The translations under genes and the position numbers were made by a program. The notes beneath the pieces were generated by a model. That model saw only the letters and a program-made list of their open reading frames with translations, was not told the origin of the DNA and ran no database searches. Positions 8,389-17,750 of a DNA stretch of 64,000 nt are shown piece after piece. The stretch lies in NCBI RefSeq assembly GCF_004563925.1, contig NZ_SPNJ01000001.1:682001-746000 (forward strand), in the 5' to 3' direction. How positions within the stretch are numbered: position 1 is the stretch's first letter; every line of letters begins with the position of its first letter. Origin of the DNA: Herbaspirillum sp. 3R11 (GTDB lineage: Bacteria > Pseudomonadota > Gammaproteobacteria > Burkholderiales > Burkholderiaceae_D).

Positions 8389-10512
8389 ATGAAGTTTCTT
8401 TTTCTCAAGATGCGCGTGATCTGGCGGCGTTTCCGCCACGGTTTGCAAGCGCGTTACGAACACCACGGCGAACATGGGCCGCAGCTGGAAGTGCTGATGC
8501 GCCGCGCCGATCCCGATTCCGCCTGGCACGACCGCGCCAACTGGATGATCGACGTCGCCGAATGGGTGCGCCATCAGCCCAAGGTTTCCCTGCTCGACGC
8601 CGAAGGCTGGCGCCGGGTCAAGCATCAGCGCGTGCGCGCGATGCTGGACTGGCTCGATGTGCATCGCGACATCCGCCGCCAGGTGCAGGGCTGCCTGCAA
8701 AAGACGCTGCGCGAGGCCAGCGGGCCGGAGTTGTTTTCAGTCACCGGCTTGCCGCATGAACCGGCCTTTTTCACCGAACTGACCGAACGCGCCTTCAAGA
8801 TGGTGTTGCCGCGGCATTTGTCGCCGAGCGAGCTGCCGACCTTGTTCGCCGCCATGTTCCCCGACCCGGACGACGCCGAATGGCTGCTCGAACTGGATCA
8901 GGAGTTGCAGGAGCGGCTATGGAAACTGGCAGCCGACGACGGCATCTCGCACACTTACTGGCAGCAGATCGAAGAGGCGCTGACTTATCTCACCACGGTG
9001 GTGGTGGCGGACGGCATCAGCCCGGCGTTCCGCCAGCGGCTGGACCCCAAGATCCCGCTGCAGGCCACGCCGTTCATGGCCTTGCGCCGTGAGATGGAAG
9101 CCTACCTGCGCGCCAGCCCGCACGACGAAGGCCCCTTGCGCAGCGCGCGCATGCTGATCGCGGTGTGCCAGGCGCAGACCGATCGCATCTATGCGCATCT
9201 GGATGAATACGGCGTCTCGGTCAGCCTGGTCTACCGCATCGAGCGCATGCGCGCGCAGCTCACGCGCATGGGGCGTCTGATTGATGTGCGCTCGGCTACC
9301 TGGCGGGAGCCCAAGACGGGGCGCGGAGCCGGTCGCGTGCAATTGCTGCTGGCCGACCTGATCGCCGCCCATCACAGCCGTTCGTCGGTGCGCAGCCTGG
9401 TGCGGCGCAGCTTCGCGCTGCTGGCGCGCAAGATGGTCGAGCGCAGCGCCGATCATGGCGAACACTACATCGCGCGCGACAGTGCCGGTTACCGCGCGAT
9501 GCTCAAGGCGGCCTGTATCGGCGGTCTGGTGACGGCGTTCACGGTGCTGGGCAAGATCGCGCTGGCCAGGCTGGGACTGGCGCATTTCTTCGAAGGAGTG
9601 TTCGCATCAATCAATTACGCCTTCAGCTTCCTGGTGATTGCCGCCCTGGGCGGCGTACTGGCGACCAAGCAGCCGGCCGTGACTGCGCCTGCGCTGGCGG
9701 CCAAGATGGGCGAGCTGGACACCGTTGACGGCCTGCGGGCACTGATCGGTGAGACCGCCATGCTGCTGCGTTCACAGGCGGCGGCGATTTTCGGCAACCT
9801 GATTGCGGTGATCCCGACCATGCTGCTGATCACGGCCGGCTTCCTGCTGGCCTCCGGGACCACGCTGATGACGCCGGAAAAAGCCCGCGCGGCCTTGCAC
9901 AGCCTGTCGCTGGTCGGACCGGCGCCCTTGTACGCAGCCTTGACCGGCATCTTGCTGTGGCTGTCGAGCCTGGCGGCGGGATTTGCCGACAACTGGTTCG
10001 CCTTGCGCCGCCTGCGCGAAGCACTGGCGCATCAGCGCCGGCTGGTGCATGCGCTGGGCGCTGCACGCGCGGCGCGCTGGGCCATCTGGCTGGAACGCCA
10101 CGTCGCCACCATCGTCGGTAATGTCTCGCTGGGCGTGCTGCTCGGCATGGGGCCGGTGGTGGCCGAGTTCTTCGGACTGCCGCTGGACGTGCGCCACGTC
10201 ACGCTGGCGACCGGCACGCTGGTGGCCGCCGGGGCCAGCCTTGGCTGGGGTATTGTGTCGACGCCGGCATTCTGGCTGGCGGTCAGCGGCATCGTAGTGA
10301 TCGGTGCGCTCAACGTCGGCATCGCGTTCTTGTGTGCGATGGCGCTGGCCTTGCGCGCGCGGGAAATCCCGGCGCGCATCCGGCGCGTGGTTTTTCGTGC
10401 TGTGCTGCGACGTTTTGCGGCTTCGCCGTGGACGTTTTTATTCCCTGAAAAGGCCGCCAGTGCGGCCGTAAGGCCCGTTCCGAGCGAATCGGAGACCGAA
10501 GAAGAGCGCTGA
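8389..10512 (+). CDS. 'Site-specific recombinase' (Gcr-like) membrane protein
   Basis: A 707-residue protein of the family named 'site-specific recombinase' after Neisseria Gcr. The first ~380 residues are soluble and helical. The C-terminal half has at least seven strongly hydrophobic stretches (for example around residues 375-395, 405-425, 465-490, 510-530, 570-590, 605-635 and 640-660). No serine- or tyrosine-recombinase catalytic signature is seen, so the name is doubtful; it reads as an inner-membrane protein. Start ATG at 8389 after GAGTGAGGC. It stands alone in its operon. Confidence 0.8.
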   Translation: MKFLFLKMRVIWRRFRHGLQARYEHHGEHGPQLEVLMRRADPDSAWHDRANWMIDVAEWVRHQPKVSLLDAEGWRRVKHQRVRAMLDWLDVHRDIRRQVQGCLQKTLREASGPELFSVTGLPHEPAFFTELTERAFKMVLPRHLSPSELPTLFAAMFPDPDDAEWLLELDQELQERLWKLAADDGISHTYWQQIEEALTYLTTVVVADGISPAFRQRLDPKIPLQATPFMALRREMEAYLRASPHDEGPLRSARMLIAVCQAQTDRIYAHLDEYGVSVSLVYRIERMRAQLTRMGRLIDVRSATWREPKTGRGAGRVQLLLADLIAAHHSRSSVRSLVRRSFALLARKMVERSADHGEHYIARDSAGYRAMLKAACIGGLVTAFTVLGKIALARLGLAHFFEGVFASINYAFSFLVIAALGGVLATKQPAVTAPALAAKMGELDTVDGLRALIGETAMLLRSQAAAIFGNLIAVIPTMLLITAGFLLASGTTLMTPEKARAALHSLSLVGPAPLYAALTGILLWLSSLAAGFADNWFALRRLREALAHQRRLVHALGAARAARWAIWLERHVATIVGNVSLGVLLGMGPVVAEFFGLPLDVRHVTLATGTLVAAGASLGWGIVSTPAFWLAVSGIVVIGALNVGIAFLCAMALALRAREIPARIRRVVFRAVLRRFAASPWTFLFPEKAASAAVRPVPSESETEEER

Positions 10513-10756
10513 AGTACCGCAATATGGGGTGGGCGCAGAGGGGCGATGTTGTAATTTGGAGCGCTGTGACAGATTGACTCACGGCGTTGTTGGGGTAAAA
10601 TCAACCGGTTTTTTGGCGTCGCAGGGGACGGGCGAGAATGCTCAAGTAATCCAATAAGCCAAATTGGTTGAGCCAATAATGTATAGCCAAACCTGTGAAA
10701 CCAGCTTCGAACAGTCATGTGTTTCGCTTTAGTTGATTTTATTTACCCCTGCCAAT

Positions 10757-11071
10757 ATGAAAAAACTCTTCGTACTGCTCGCTCTCGCGGGTGTTGCCAG
10801 CGCGGCCTCGGCCGTCGATCTTGCAGGTAACACCGGCAAGGTCAATGTGTCGATGTGCATCGGCTGTCACGGGATTCCAGGCTACAAGGCAACTTTCCCC
10901 GAGGTCTACCAGGTCCCCATGCTGGGCGGCCAGTCTGAAAAATATATCGAGAACGCGCTGAAGGCCTATCAAAAAGGCGAGCGTAAGCATCCGTCCATGC
11001 AGGGCATCGCCGGTAGCCTGTCCGACAAGGACATCGCTGAACTGGCTGCTTACTACTCACAGCAAAAATAA
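10757..11071 (+). CDS. Periplasmic class I c-type cytochrome
   Basis: A 104-residue secreted cytochrome: signal peptide ending near ASAVDLA, then the haem site CIGCH (Cys34, Cys37, His38) and the later Met residues in VPMLGG or HPSMQG as possible axial ligand. It would carry electrons in the periplasm. The start at 10757 (MKKLFVLLAL) gives a normal signal peptide. The next cytochrome gene follows after 12 nt and both precede a terminator, so they form a two-gene unit. Confidence 0.9.
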   Translation: MKKLFVLLALAGVASAASAVDLAGNTGKVNVSMCIGCHGIPGYKATFPEVYQVPMLGGQSEKYIENALKAYQKGERKHPSMQGIAGSLSDKDIAELAAYYSQQK

Positions 11072-11083
11072 GGGAAGCACGAG

Positions 11084-11437
11084 ATGAAAAAGATCCTGAC
11101 CTGGGCAGTGTTCGCCGCTGCCTCCGTTGTTTCCCTGCAAGCCGCTGCGGCAGGTAACGCCGAATCGGGCAAGCTGCTGGTTGAAAAGTACAACTGCGCT
11201 TCCTGCCACGGCAAAGACTTCAATTCCCCGATCGATCCTTCGTATCCGAAGCTGGCCGGCCAGCATCAGGACTACCTGCAGCATGCGCTGGTGTCGTATC
11301 GCCGCGGCAACGACGGCATGAACGGCCGCACCAACGCCATCATGGCCGGCCAGGCCAAGGTGCTGACCGACAAGGATATCCAGGATATCGCCGCTTACCT
11401 GCACAAGTTGCCGGGTTCGCTGGTGCTGGAGAAGTAA
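11084..11437 (+). CDS. Periplasmic class I c-type cytochrome (c4/c553-like)
   Basis: A 117-residue secreted cytochrome with signal peptide MKKILTWAVFAAASVVSLQA, haem motif CASCH (Cys38, Cys41, His42) and the distal methionine in NAIMAGQAK. The PKLAGQHQDYLQHAL segment is typical of the c4/c553 half-domain family. AAGCACGAG precedes the start. It is co-transcribed with the cytochrome just upstream; partner oxidases or reductases are not in this window. Confidence 0.93.
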   Translation: MKKILTWAVFAAASVVSLQAAAAGNAESGKLLVEKYNCASCHGKDFNSPIDPSYPKLAGQHQDYLQHALVSYRRGNDGMNGRTNAIMAGQAKVLTDKDIQDIAAYLHKLPGSLVLEK

Positions 11438-11466
11438 AACCGGCAGTCGAGGCCTGGCCTCAACGT

Positions 11467-11495
11467 AAAAAGCCACGGCATGCCGTGGCTTTTTT
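11467..11495. terminator. Bidirectional Rho-independent terminator
   Basis: AAAAAGCCACGGCATGCCGTGGCTTTTT: a perfect GC-rich stem flanked by A and T runs, between the cytochrome pair (+) and the convergent DUF1841 gene (-). Confidence 0.9.
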
Positions 11496-11522
11496 CATGG
11501 GCGCTGCATCGGAAGCGCCGGA

Positions 11523-11942
11523 TCAGCGCCGCTTGATGCTTTCGATATAGGCCGCGCCGTCGGGCGGCAGGCCGCTGCGCTGGGAATTCCAGATCATCTC
11601 GCCCAGACATTCCATGATTTCGTGATGCGCATCGTGCGCCGAACCCTTGCGTTGCGCCAGTGCTTCGAAGGCCTTGCGGATGCCGGGCGGCTGGTCAATG
11701 GAAATCTGCTCGCTGATCGACAGATGCATTGACAAATGCAGGAACGGGTTGTGGCCTTGCTCGACCGAATAATCGGCTGCCAGCGCCTGCTCGACGTCTT
11801 TCAGCGCGTCATCGTACTCGGGATGCTCGATGATCCAGTCGCGGGCGATGGCTTCGAGGGGAGTCAGGATTTCGTTGGCGCGATACTTGCGGAACGCTTC
11901 GCAAAAGAAGCGGCGGACATCATGCTGGGACGGGTTGAACAT
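11523..11942 (-). CDS. DUF1841 family protein
   Basis: A 139-residue protein of unknown function matching DUF1841, a betaproteobacterial/gammaproteobacterial family. Recognisable are the N-terminal MFNPSQHDVRRFFCEAF, the centre NPFLHLSMHLSISEQISIDQPPGIR, and the C-terminal DAHHEIMECLGEMIWNSQRSGLPPDG. The conserved His-rich and acidic positions hint at metal binding, but that is a guess. No signal peptide. Convergent with the cytochrome operon; the shared terminator is at 11467-11495. Confidence 0.88.
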   Translation of the reverse strand: MFNPSQHDVRRFFCEAFRKYRANEILTPLEAIARDWIIEHPEYDDALKDVEQALAADYSVEQGHNPFLHLSMHLSISEQISIDQPPGIRKAFEALAQRKGSAHDAHHEIMECLGEMIWNSQRSGLPPDGAAYIESIKRR

Positions 11943-12107
11943 TGCGGCGGCTGGCGAAACGCGTAAAAGCCGTATTGTACGCCGTGTCGGCCAACTCGGC
12001 CGGCGTAGGCAAAACCAGTCATACGCACGAAATTGTCCTGCGGTAATATGTCCCTACAAGACGAGCAAAAACATCGTCACATCTCGCGAAATGAGGGGAC
12101 ACCATTC

Positions 12108-13334
12108 ATGAAACTCAGGCTCTGCAGGGTGCAGCTCGCGTTCCTGTTGCCGGCGCTATTGTCGTCGTCGCTGCTGTTGCTCTCCTTGTTTTCGATTTCC
12201 TCATACGCCTCGATCGCCTCGGTCCCTGCGGTCACGAAGGCAAGCACGGAAGACGACGGTAACCGGACCGTGCTGATCGGCTATGCGGGTCCGTTGAGCG
12301 GCACTTCCTCCGCCGTCGGCAAAAGCATGGCCAACGCCGCGCAACTGGCGGTCGATGAAGCCAACAAGCGCGGCCTGCAAATCCAGGGCCGGCCGGTCCA
12401 ATTGAAATTGCTGATCCAGGACGACCGCAGTAATCCGCGCACCGCCGAATTGATCGCCCGCTATCTGGTGCGCAGCGGCGTAGTGGGCGTCATCGGCCAT
12501 TGGAACAGCGCCGCCAGCCTGGCTGCCGCGCCGCTTTACAATGCCGGCGGCGTGATCCAGATCTCGCCGGCCAGCATGAGCACCCTGTACACCCAGCAAG
12601 GCAACCGCGCCGCCTTCCGCACCATCGGCAACAACGGCAGCGCCGGCAGCCACACGGCAGACTACGCGGTCAAGATATTGCAGGCCAGACGCATCCTCGT
12701 GGTGGATGACGGCACCGCATTCGGACGCGGCTTTGTCGAACAATTCAGCCGCTCGGCCAAGGAGCAGGGCGCACAGATCGTCGGCTCCCACAGCGTCAGC
12801 GACAAGACTTCGGATTTCAATGCAGTGCTGACCGACGCCGCCAGGCTGCGTCCCGATGCGGTGATGTTTGGCGGCCTCGAGCTGCAGGCCTCGACGCTGG
12901 CGCGCAGCCTGAAACGGCGCAGTCCCGGGGTCCGCTTTATCGGTTCCAGCGGCACCGTGGGTTTGCCGTTCCTGCGCGCAGCGGGCGCCGACGGTAACGG
13001 CAGCGTCGTGCTGGAGCCTGGACTGCCGATGGGCAAGATGCCGGGCTGGAAGAATTTCGAAAAGAACTACATGCAGAAATTCGACAGCAACATCGAGCTC
13101 TTTGCGCCGTTCGCGTACGACGCCACGCAAGTGTTGATTGCGGCGATGCGTCAGGCCAATTCAGCGGAGCCGAAGAAGATCGCCGAGGCGCTGCATGAAA
13201 TCCGATTCAACGGCATGACAGGCACGATCTCCTTCAATCAGGATGGCGACCTCAACAATCCAGCCTTCACGATCTACGAAGTGGAAAATCAGAGCTGGGT
13301 GGTAAAGAAGATTATCAGCGGTAGCGCCAACTGA
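12108..13334 (+). CDS. Orphan branched-chain amino-acid-type substrate-binding protein
   Basis: A 408-residue periplasmic type I binding protein of the LivJ/LivK family (Peripla_BP_6): a signal/anchor stretch ([19 protein letters not shown]), then VLIGYAGPLSG, a VGVIGHWNSAASLAAAPLYN ligand loop, and a C-terminal lobe. The start at 12108 follows GAGGGG at a good distance. No permease or ATPase gene is adjacent, so it either shares a transporter encoded elsewhere or acts as a sensor. The ligand is unknown. Confidence 0.85.
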   Translation: MKLRLCRVQLAFLLPALLSSSLLLLSLFSISSYASIASVPAVTKASTEDDGNRTVLIGYAGPLSGTSSAVGKSMANAAQLAVDEANKRGLQIQGRPVQLKLLIQDDRSNPRTAELIARYLVRSGVVGVIGHWNSAASLAAAPLYNAGGVIQISPASMSTLYTQQGNRAAFRTIGNNGSAGSHTADYAVKILQARRILVVDDGTAFGRGFVEQFSRSAKEQGAQIVGSHSVSDKTSDFNAVLTDAARLRPDAVMFGGLELQASTLARSLKRRSPGVRFIGSSGTVGLPFLRAAGADGNGSVVLEPGLPMGKMPGWKNFEKNYMQKFDSNIELFAPFAYDATQVLIAAMRQANSAEPKKIAEALHEIRFNGMTGTISFNQDGDLNNPAFTIYEVENQSWVVKKIISGSAN

Positions 13335-13347
13335 GCTGCCCGGGCAG

Positions 13348-13998
13348 TTACACGCCTTTTTCCGGCAGCGGCGTCTTTTTCTTGAATTCGCAGAGATCGG
13401 CGATGAGGCAGTTCCAGCATTGCGGTTTGCGCGCGATGCAGGTGTAGCGGCCGTGCAGGATCAACCAGTGATGGGCGTCCTGCAGGAATTCCGGCGCGAC
13501 GAATTTCATCAGCTTGCGTTCGACCTCGTCGACGTCCTTGCCCGGCGCAATGCCGGTGCGGTTGGACACGCGGAAAATGTGCGTATCCACGGCGATGGTC
13601 GGATGACCGAAGGCGGTATTCATCACCACGTTGGCGGTCTTGCGCCCCACGCCCGGCAGGGCTTCCAGTTCTTCACGCGTTTGCGGCACCTCGCCGCCGT
13701 GCTGCTCCAGCAGGAGGCGGCAAGTCTCGATGACATTCTTGGCCTTGGTACGGAACAGGCCGATGGTCTGGATGTAGGGAATCAGCTCGTCCACGCCCAG
13801 TTTGTAGATCTTGGCCGGCGTATTGGCGACCGGGTACAGCTTCCGCGTGGCCTTGTTGACCGAGACGTCGGTGGCTTGCGCCGACAGCAACACGGCGATC
13901 AGCAGCTCGAACGGCGTGGTGTATTCCAGCTCGGTGGTCGGAGTCGGATTGGCTTGCCGCAGGCGGCTGAATATTTCACGGCGCTTTTCGCTGTTCAT
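13348..13998 (-). CDS. nth: Endonuclease III
   Basis: A 216-residue base-excision DNA glycosylase/AP lyase. The helix-hairpin-helix [14 protein letters not shown] contains the catalytic lysine; the catalytic aspartate is in [13 protein letters not shown]; and the C-terminal [4Fe-4S] loop is C-x6-C-x2-C-x5-C ([17 protein letters not shown]). Length is standard. Its ATG overlaps the rsxB stop codon (13995-13998), so the two are translationally coupled, as nth is at the end of rsx operons in enterobacteria. Confidence 0.96.
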   Translation of the reverse strand: MNSEKRREIFSRLRQANPTPTTELEYTTPFELLIAVLLSAQATDVSVNKATRKLYPVANTPAKIYKLGVDELIPYIQTIGLFRTKAKNVIETCRLLLEQHGGEVPQTREELEALPGVGRKTANVVMNTAFGHPTIAVDTHIFRVSNRTGIAPGKDVDEVERKLMKFVAPEFLQDAHHWLILHGRYTCIARKPQCWNCLIADLCEFKKKTPLPEKGV

Positions 13999-14714
13999 GG
14001 CTGGCGGATGGGCTTGGCGGTTGGTGGATCGTTGGCGGCGGCTTGTTCTTTTTTCAGGCGCGCGCGTTCGATGGCGGCCTGAATGATGGCCTTCTTGCGG
14101 TCTTGCTCGGCCTTTTCAGTCGGCGTCAATGCGTCGACGGCTTCGACCTCTTTCAACTTGGCGGCGGCTTTGGCGGCCAGGCGGTCATCGTTTTCCTGCT
14201 TCTCGCGACGCAGGCGGAAGCTGCGGAAATCGTGCCGTGCGCGAGCGTCGTCGGCCTGTTCCTGCGACCATGCCTGCCAGCCGGTCAGGCCCGGCGTGAC
14301 CTCGACCATGGCGATGCAGTCGACCGGGCAGGGCGCCACGCACAGGTCGCAGCCGGTGCACAGGTCGGGCAGCACGGTATGCATCTGTTTGGCGGCGCCG
14401 ACGATGGCGTCGACCGGGCAGGCCTGGATGCAGAGCGTGCAGCCGATGCAGGCGGCTTCGTCGATGACGGCGCGCGTGCGCGGACGCTCCAGGCCGTGGA
14501 CCGGGTTGAGCGGCAGTAGCGGTCTGGCCAGCAATTGCGCCAGACGCGCCACGCCCTCGGCGCCGCCGGGCGGACATTGGTTGTAGCCGGCGGCATCGTT
14601 GGCAATTGCTTCCGCATACGGCCGGCAGGCGGGATAGCCGCACTTGCCGCACTGGGTTTGCGGCAGCAGGTTTTCGATCTGATCGGCGAGGGTGAGGACT
14701 GCGGAAGAAGACAC
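13995..14714 (-). CDS. rsxB: RnfB/RsxB-type iron-sulfur protein without membrane anchor
   Basis: A 239-residue protein. Residues ~14-60 hold the Fe-S domain cysteines ([13 protein letters not shown]...QCPPGG), then two ferredoxin-like [4Fe-4S] motifs, [12 protein letters not shown] and [12 protein letters not shown]. In Rnf/Rsx complexes RnfB passes electrons to SoxR or ferredoxin, but this copy lacks the N-terminal transmembrane helix and no rnfA/C/D/G/E gene is nearby. The C-terminal ~80 residues are an Ala/Lys/Glu-rich helical tail. It is coupled to nth. The in vivo partner is unclear. Confidence 0.88.
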   Translation of the reverse strand: MSSSAVLTLADQIENLLPQTQCGKCGYPACRPYAEAIANDAAGYNQCPPGGAEGVARLAQLLARPLLPLNPVHGLERPRTRAVIDEAACIGCTLCIQACPVDAIVGAAKQMHTVLPDLCTGCDLCVAPCPVDCIAMVEVTPGLTGWQAWSQEQADDARARHDFRSFRLRREKQENDDRLAAKAAAKLKEVEAVDALTPTEKAEQDRKKAIIQAAIERARLKKEQAAANDPPTAKPIRQP

Positions 14715-14810
14715 GTTGGATGGCTGGCAGAAATTGGCTGAATGGCTGAACGGGCGTGAAGCCGTATTATCCCGGAAACCGGCGCTGCGGGGGAACTAAG
14801 GAGCGCAGGC

Positions 14811-14848
14811 AATAAAAAAGCCTTCGCCTTGTTACGGGCAAAGGCTTG
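14811..14848 (-). terminator. Terminator of phaZ
   Basis: Arms AAGCCTTCGCC (14818-14828) and GGCAAAGGCTT (14837-14847) with one mismatch; read on the minus strand the stem is followed by a T run (TTTTTTATT). It sits just past the phaZ stop codon. Confidence 0.8.
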
Positions 14849-14870
14849 CGGACGGGAGATTGCAGACCGC

Positions 14871-16106
14871 TCAGGAATTCGTTTTGATGAATTCGCCGAT
14901 TTTCGGACAGATCACTTCGCGCCAGCGGCGGCCCGAGAAGATGCCGTAGTGGCCGCACTTGGGCGCGGTGAAGTGCTGCTTGCGCGACTTCGGAATCGAC
15001 GAGCACAGGTCTTGCGCCGCCTGGGTCTGGCCGGAGCCGGAGATGTCGTCCAGTTCGCCTTCGATGGTGAACAGCGCCACCGACTTGATGTCCTGAGGAC
15101 GCACCAGCTTGCCGTCAATCTTCCACGTACCTTGCGGCAGGTCGAAGTCCTGGAAAACGATCTTGATGGTTTCCAGGTAGAACTCGGCCGGCATGTCGAG
15201 CACGGCGTTGTACTCATCGTAGAACTTGCGATGGCTTTCGGCCGACTCGTCGTCGCCGTCGCGCAGGTGCATGTAGAAGTCCCAGTGGCTCTGCGCGTGG
15301 CGGCGCGGGTTCATGGCGACGAAACCGGCGTGCTGCAGGAAGCCCGGGTAAACCTTGCGGCCGAAGCCGGGGAAGTTGGCCGGCACGCTGTAGATCACGG
15401 TATTTTCGAACCAGCTGAACGGCTTTTCAGTGGCCAGGTCGTTGACTGCGGTCGGCGATTTGCGCGCGTCGATAGGGCCGCCCATCATGGTCATGCTCTT
15501 GGGCAGCTTGGGATCGTTGGCGCTTGCCATGAGGGCGATCGCGGCCAGCACCGGTACGGTCGGCTGGCACACGGAGATCACGTGCACATCCGGACCAAGG
15601 GTGCGGATGAAGTCCTGGATGTAATAGACGTAGTCATGCAGGTGGAACGCGCCTTTGTCGAGCGGCACCATGCGCGCATCGGTCCAGTCGGTGACGAACA
15701 CGTCGTGGTTCGGCAGCAGGCCGCGCACGGTGTCGCGCAGCAGTGTGGAGTGATGGCCCGACAGCGGCGCCACCAGCAGCACGGTGGGCTGCTTGAGCGC
15801 GGCGTACTGCTTGCTGTCCAGGTCCTTGCTGAAATGAATCAGGCGACAGAAAGGCTTGGTTTCTGCAACTTTCTCAACGATCCCGATGGTCTTGCCATTG
15901 ATTTCGGTCGATTCGATCTGGAATTCGGGTTTTTCGTAGTCTTTGCCGAGGCGGTACAGCAGTTCGTAACCGGCGGCGATACGTTGTGCGAATGGCGTGT
16001 GGGCCAGCGGCGAAACAGGATCGGAAAAGAGTTTTGCCGAGGTCTCCGCCCATTGCATCAAGGGGGTGAGAAAGGCACGGTTTAATTCGTGAAGTTGATA
16101 AAGCAT
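14871..16106 (-). CDS. phaZ: Intracellular polyhydroxyalkanoate depolymerase
   Basis: A 411-residue alpha/beta-hydrolase of the intracellular PHB depolymerase type (Ralstonia PhaZa1 family). The nucleophile is a cysteine in the lipase-box-like HVISVCQPTVPVLA (Cys180) rather than the serine of extracellular enzymes. Other family landmarks are MLYQLHELNRAFLTPLMQWAE at the N-terminus and the C-terminal HFTAPKCGHYGIFSGRRWRE with the catalytic histidine. It mobilises stored PHB in the cytoplasm, on granules. The phasin gene at 29470-30033 fits the same storage physiology. Confidence 0.94.
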   Translation of the reverse strand: MLYQLHELNRAFLTPLMQWAETSAKLFSDPVSPLAHTPFAQRIAAGYELLYRLGKDYEKPEFQIESTEINGKTIGIVEKVAETKPFCRLIHFSKDLDSKQYAALKQPTVLLVAPLSGHHSTLLRDTVRGLLPNHDVFVTDWTDARMVPLDKGAFHLHDYVYYIQDFIRTLGPDVHVISVCQPTVPVLAAIALMASANDPKLPKSMTMMGGPIDARKSPTAVNDLATEKPFSWFENTVIYSVPANFPGFGRKVYPGFLQHAGFVAMNPRRHAQSHWDFYMHLRDGDDESAESHRKFYDEYNAVLDMPAEFYLETIKIVFQDFDLPQGTWKIDGKLVRPQDIKSVALFTIEGELDDISGSGQTQAAQDLCSSIPKSRKQHFTAPKCGHYGIFSGRRWREVICPKIGEFIKTNS

Positions 16107-16410
16107 GGCTGACCTTTACACATAGTACGCATGAAGCTGGCTGATTAGTCCATAACGGCATTGTGTGCTGTCGAGACTACAAGTATTGCTCTGTTATAGC
16201 TCTATTTTCTTGCTATGTTGCAATGCAATATTTTAACACGGTTCAGTGTTCGCCGTGCTGCGCCGGGGCATGATAAAAACACCAAATGTCGACAAACTAT
16301 TTTCAGGTTGTTGAACAAATTATGCCTTTTTATTCAACGATTTATAGCGACATTATCGGCGCCCGAATGTTGATCTTGAATCAATATGCAAGCCGATGCA
16401 CAAAGAAAAA
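16107..16410. other. AT-rich intergenic region upstream of phaZ
   Basis: About 300 nt with clearly lower GC than the surroundings and no convincing reading frame. It lies upstream of phaZ (-) and downstream of the ferredoxin reductase terminator (-), so it should hold the phaZ promoter; several A/T-rich -10-like hexamers occur around 16190-16240, but no single promoter can be chosen by eye. Confidence 0.5.
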
Positions 16411-16443
16411 AGCCCCTGTCCGGATGGAAGGGGCTTTTTTTGT
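16405..16443 (-). terminator. Terminator of the ferredoxin reductase gene
   Basis: AGCCCCT (16411-16417) and AGGGGCT (16429-16435) form the stem; A and T runs flank both sides, so it can work in either direction. It lies about 20 nt past the stop of the minus-strand reductase gene. Confidence 0.85.
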
Positions 16444-16462
16444 GGCGCACGGTGATCGGATT

Positions 16463-17545
16463 TTAATCGAAGACCGGAGTTTCCACGCCGAGGATCTTGT
16501 GCAGTTTCGGCGATGTCGTCGTGTACTGCATGTGGATCTTCTTGTCCGGGAAGATGTACGGCGCAGCGCCGAAAGCGGCCAGCGCGGCTTCGTGGAAGCC
16601 CGACAGGATCAGTTTCTTCTTGCCCGGATAGGTGTTGATGTCGCCGACCGCGAAGATGCCCGGCACATTGGTTTCGAACTTCTCGGTATCGACCACTTTG
16701 AGTTGCTTGCGCTCGATGTCCAGGCCCCATTCGGCAATCGGGCCCAGTTTTGGCGACAAACCGAAGAACACCAGCAGCATGTCCAGCGGCAGGCGGCGGG
16801 TGACGCCGTCGGCGCCGGTGACCTTGATTTCGGACAACTTGCCATCCTTGGCTTCAAAGCCGGTAGCCTGGCCGACGATGAGTTGCATTTCGTACTGTTC
16901 GCACAGTTCCTTCATCTTGGCCACCGATGCCGGCGCTGCACGGAATTCGTCGCGACGGTGCAGCAGCACGACCGATTCGGCCTTGCCGACGAAGTTCAGC
17001 GCCCAGTCCAGCGCGGAGTCGCCGCCGCCGCAGATGACGATGTTCTTGCCTTCAAACTGGGCCGGATTCTTGACGCGGTAGAACAGTTGTGAACCGTCGA
17101 AGGCTTCGATGCCGTCGACCTTCAGCGTGCGCGGCTGGAACGAACCGACGCCGGCGGCGATGAAGATGGTCTTGGTGATGAACTTGGTGCCTGCCGAGGT
17201 TTCCAGGTCAAAGCGGCCGTCTTCGCGCTTTTGCACGACGGTGACTTCCTGACCCAGATGGAAGGTCGGATCGAACGGCTCGATCTGCTTCAACAGGTTG
17301 TCGGTCAGTTCCTGGCCGGTGCAGACAGGCACGGCGGGGATGTCGTAGATCGGCTTGTCCGGATACAGCTCGACGCATTGACCGCCGACATTGGCGAGCG
17401 AGTCGATGACGTGCGCCTTGATTTCCAGCAGGCCGAGTTCGAATACCTGGAACAGGCCGACCGGGCCGGCGCCGACGATGACGGCATCGGTTTCGATCGG
17501 CGTTGTCTTGCCGGCGTCAGCTGCGGCAATCTTGAAGTTGTCCAT
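16463..17545 (-). CDS. Ferredoxin/flavodoxin-NADP+ reductase, thioredoxin-reductase-like type
   Basis: A 360-residue FAD/NAD(P) protein of the TrxR-like ferredoxin-NADP+ reductase class. It has an N-terminal FAD loop ([17 protein letters not shown]), an NADPH loop ([15 protein letters not shown]) and a C-terminal FAD motif ([27 protein letters not shown]). It lacks the CxxC redox pair of true thioredoxin reductase. The start at 17545 was preferred to an upstream TTG at 17557. It lies downstream of the ferredoxin gene fdxA on the same strand, which suggests a natural redox pair. Confidence 0.92.
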   Translation of the reverse strand: MDNFKIAAADAGKTTPIETDAVIVGAGPVGLFQVFELGLLEIKAHVIDSLANVGGQCVELYPDKPIYDIPAVPVCTGQELTDNLLKQIEPFDPTFHLGQEVTVVQKREDGRFDLETSAGTKFITKTIFIAAGVGSFQPRTLKVDGIEAFDGSQLFYRVKNPAQFEGKNIVICGGGDSALDWALNFVGKAESVVLLHRRDEFRAAPASVAKMKELCEQYEMQLIVGQATGFEAKDGKLSEIKVTGADGVTRRLPLDMLLVFFGLSPKLGPIAEWGLDIERKQLKVVDTEKFETNVPGIFAVGDINTYPGKKKLILSGFHEAALAAFGAAPYIFPDKKIHMQYTTTSPKLHKILGVETPVFD

Positions 17546-17750
17546 AAAAAAATCCAATTTCCGTTTCAGTTGAGGGTGTTTCCAGACTCAATTGGCTATC
17601 GGCCAAGGCAGGTTTGCGTAGCGGCTTGCGCGTGCATTCCCGATCTTGGCTGTATGGCTAGAAGTGAAGGCTGTCTGTTGAAGGAGCGTGCCGGCCGTGT
17701 GCCGGCGCCGCTCCGTTGCGGCGCTGTGCTGCACTGTGCTGCGGTAAGGC

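Noticed and set aside
8389-10512. Integrase/mobile element based on the 'recombinase' family name
   Set aside because: Membrane protein without recombinase motifs, no flanking repeats or att-like sites seen.
13336-13347. CTGCCCGGGCAG palindrome between convergent genes as terminator
   Set aside because: Too short, no loop and no T run.
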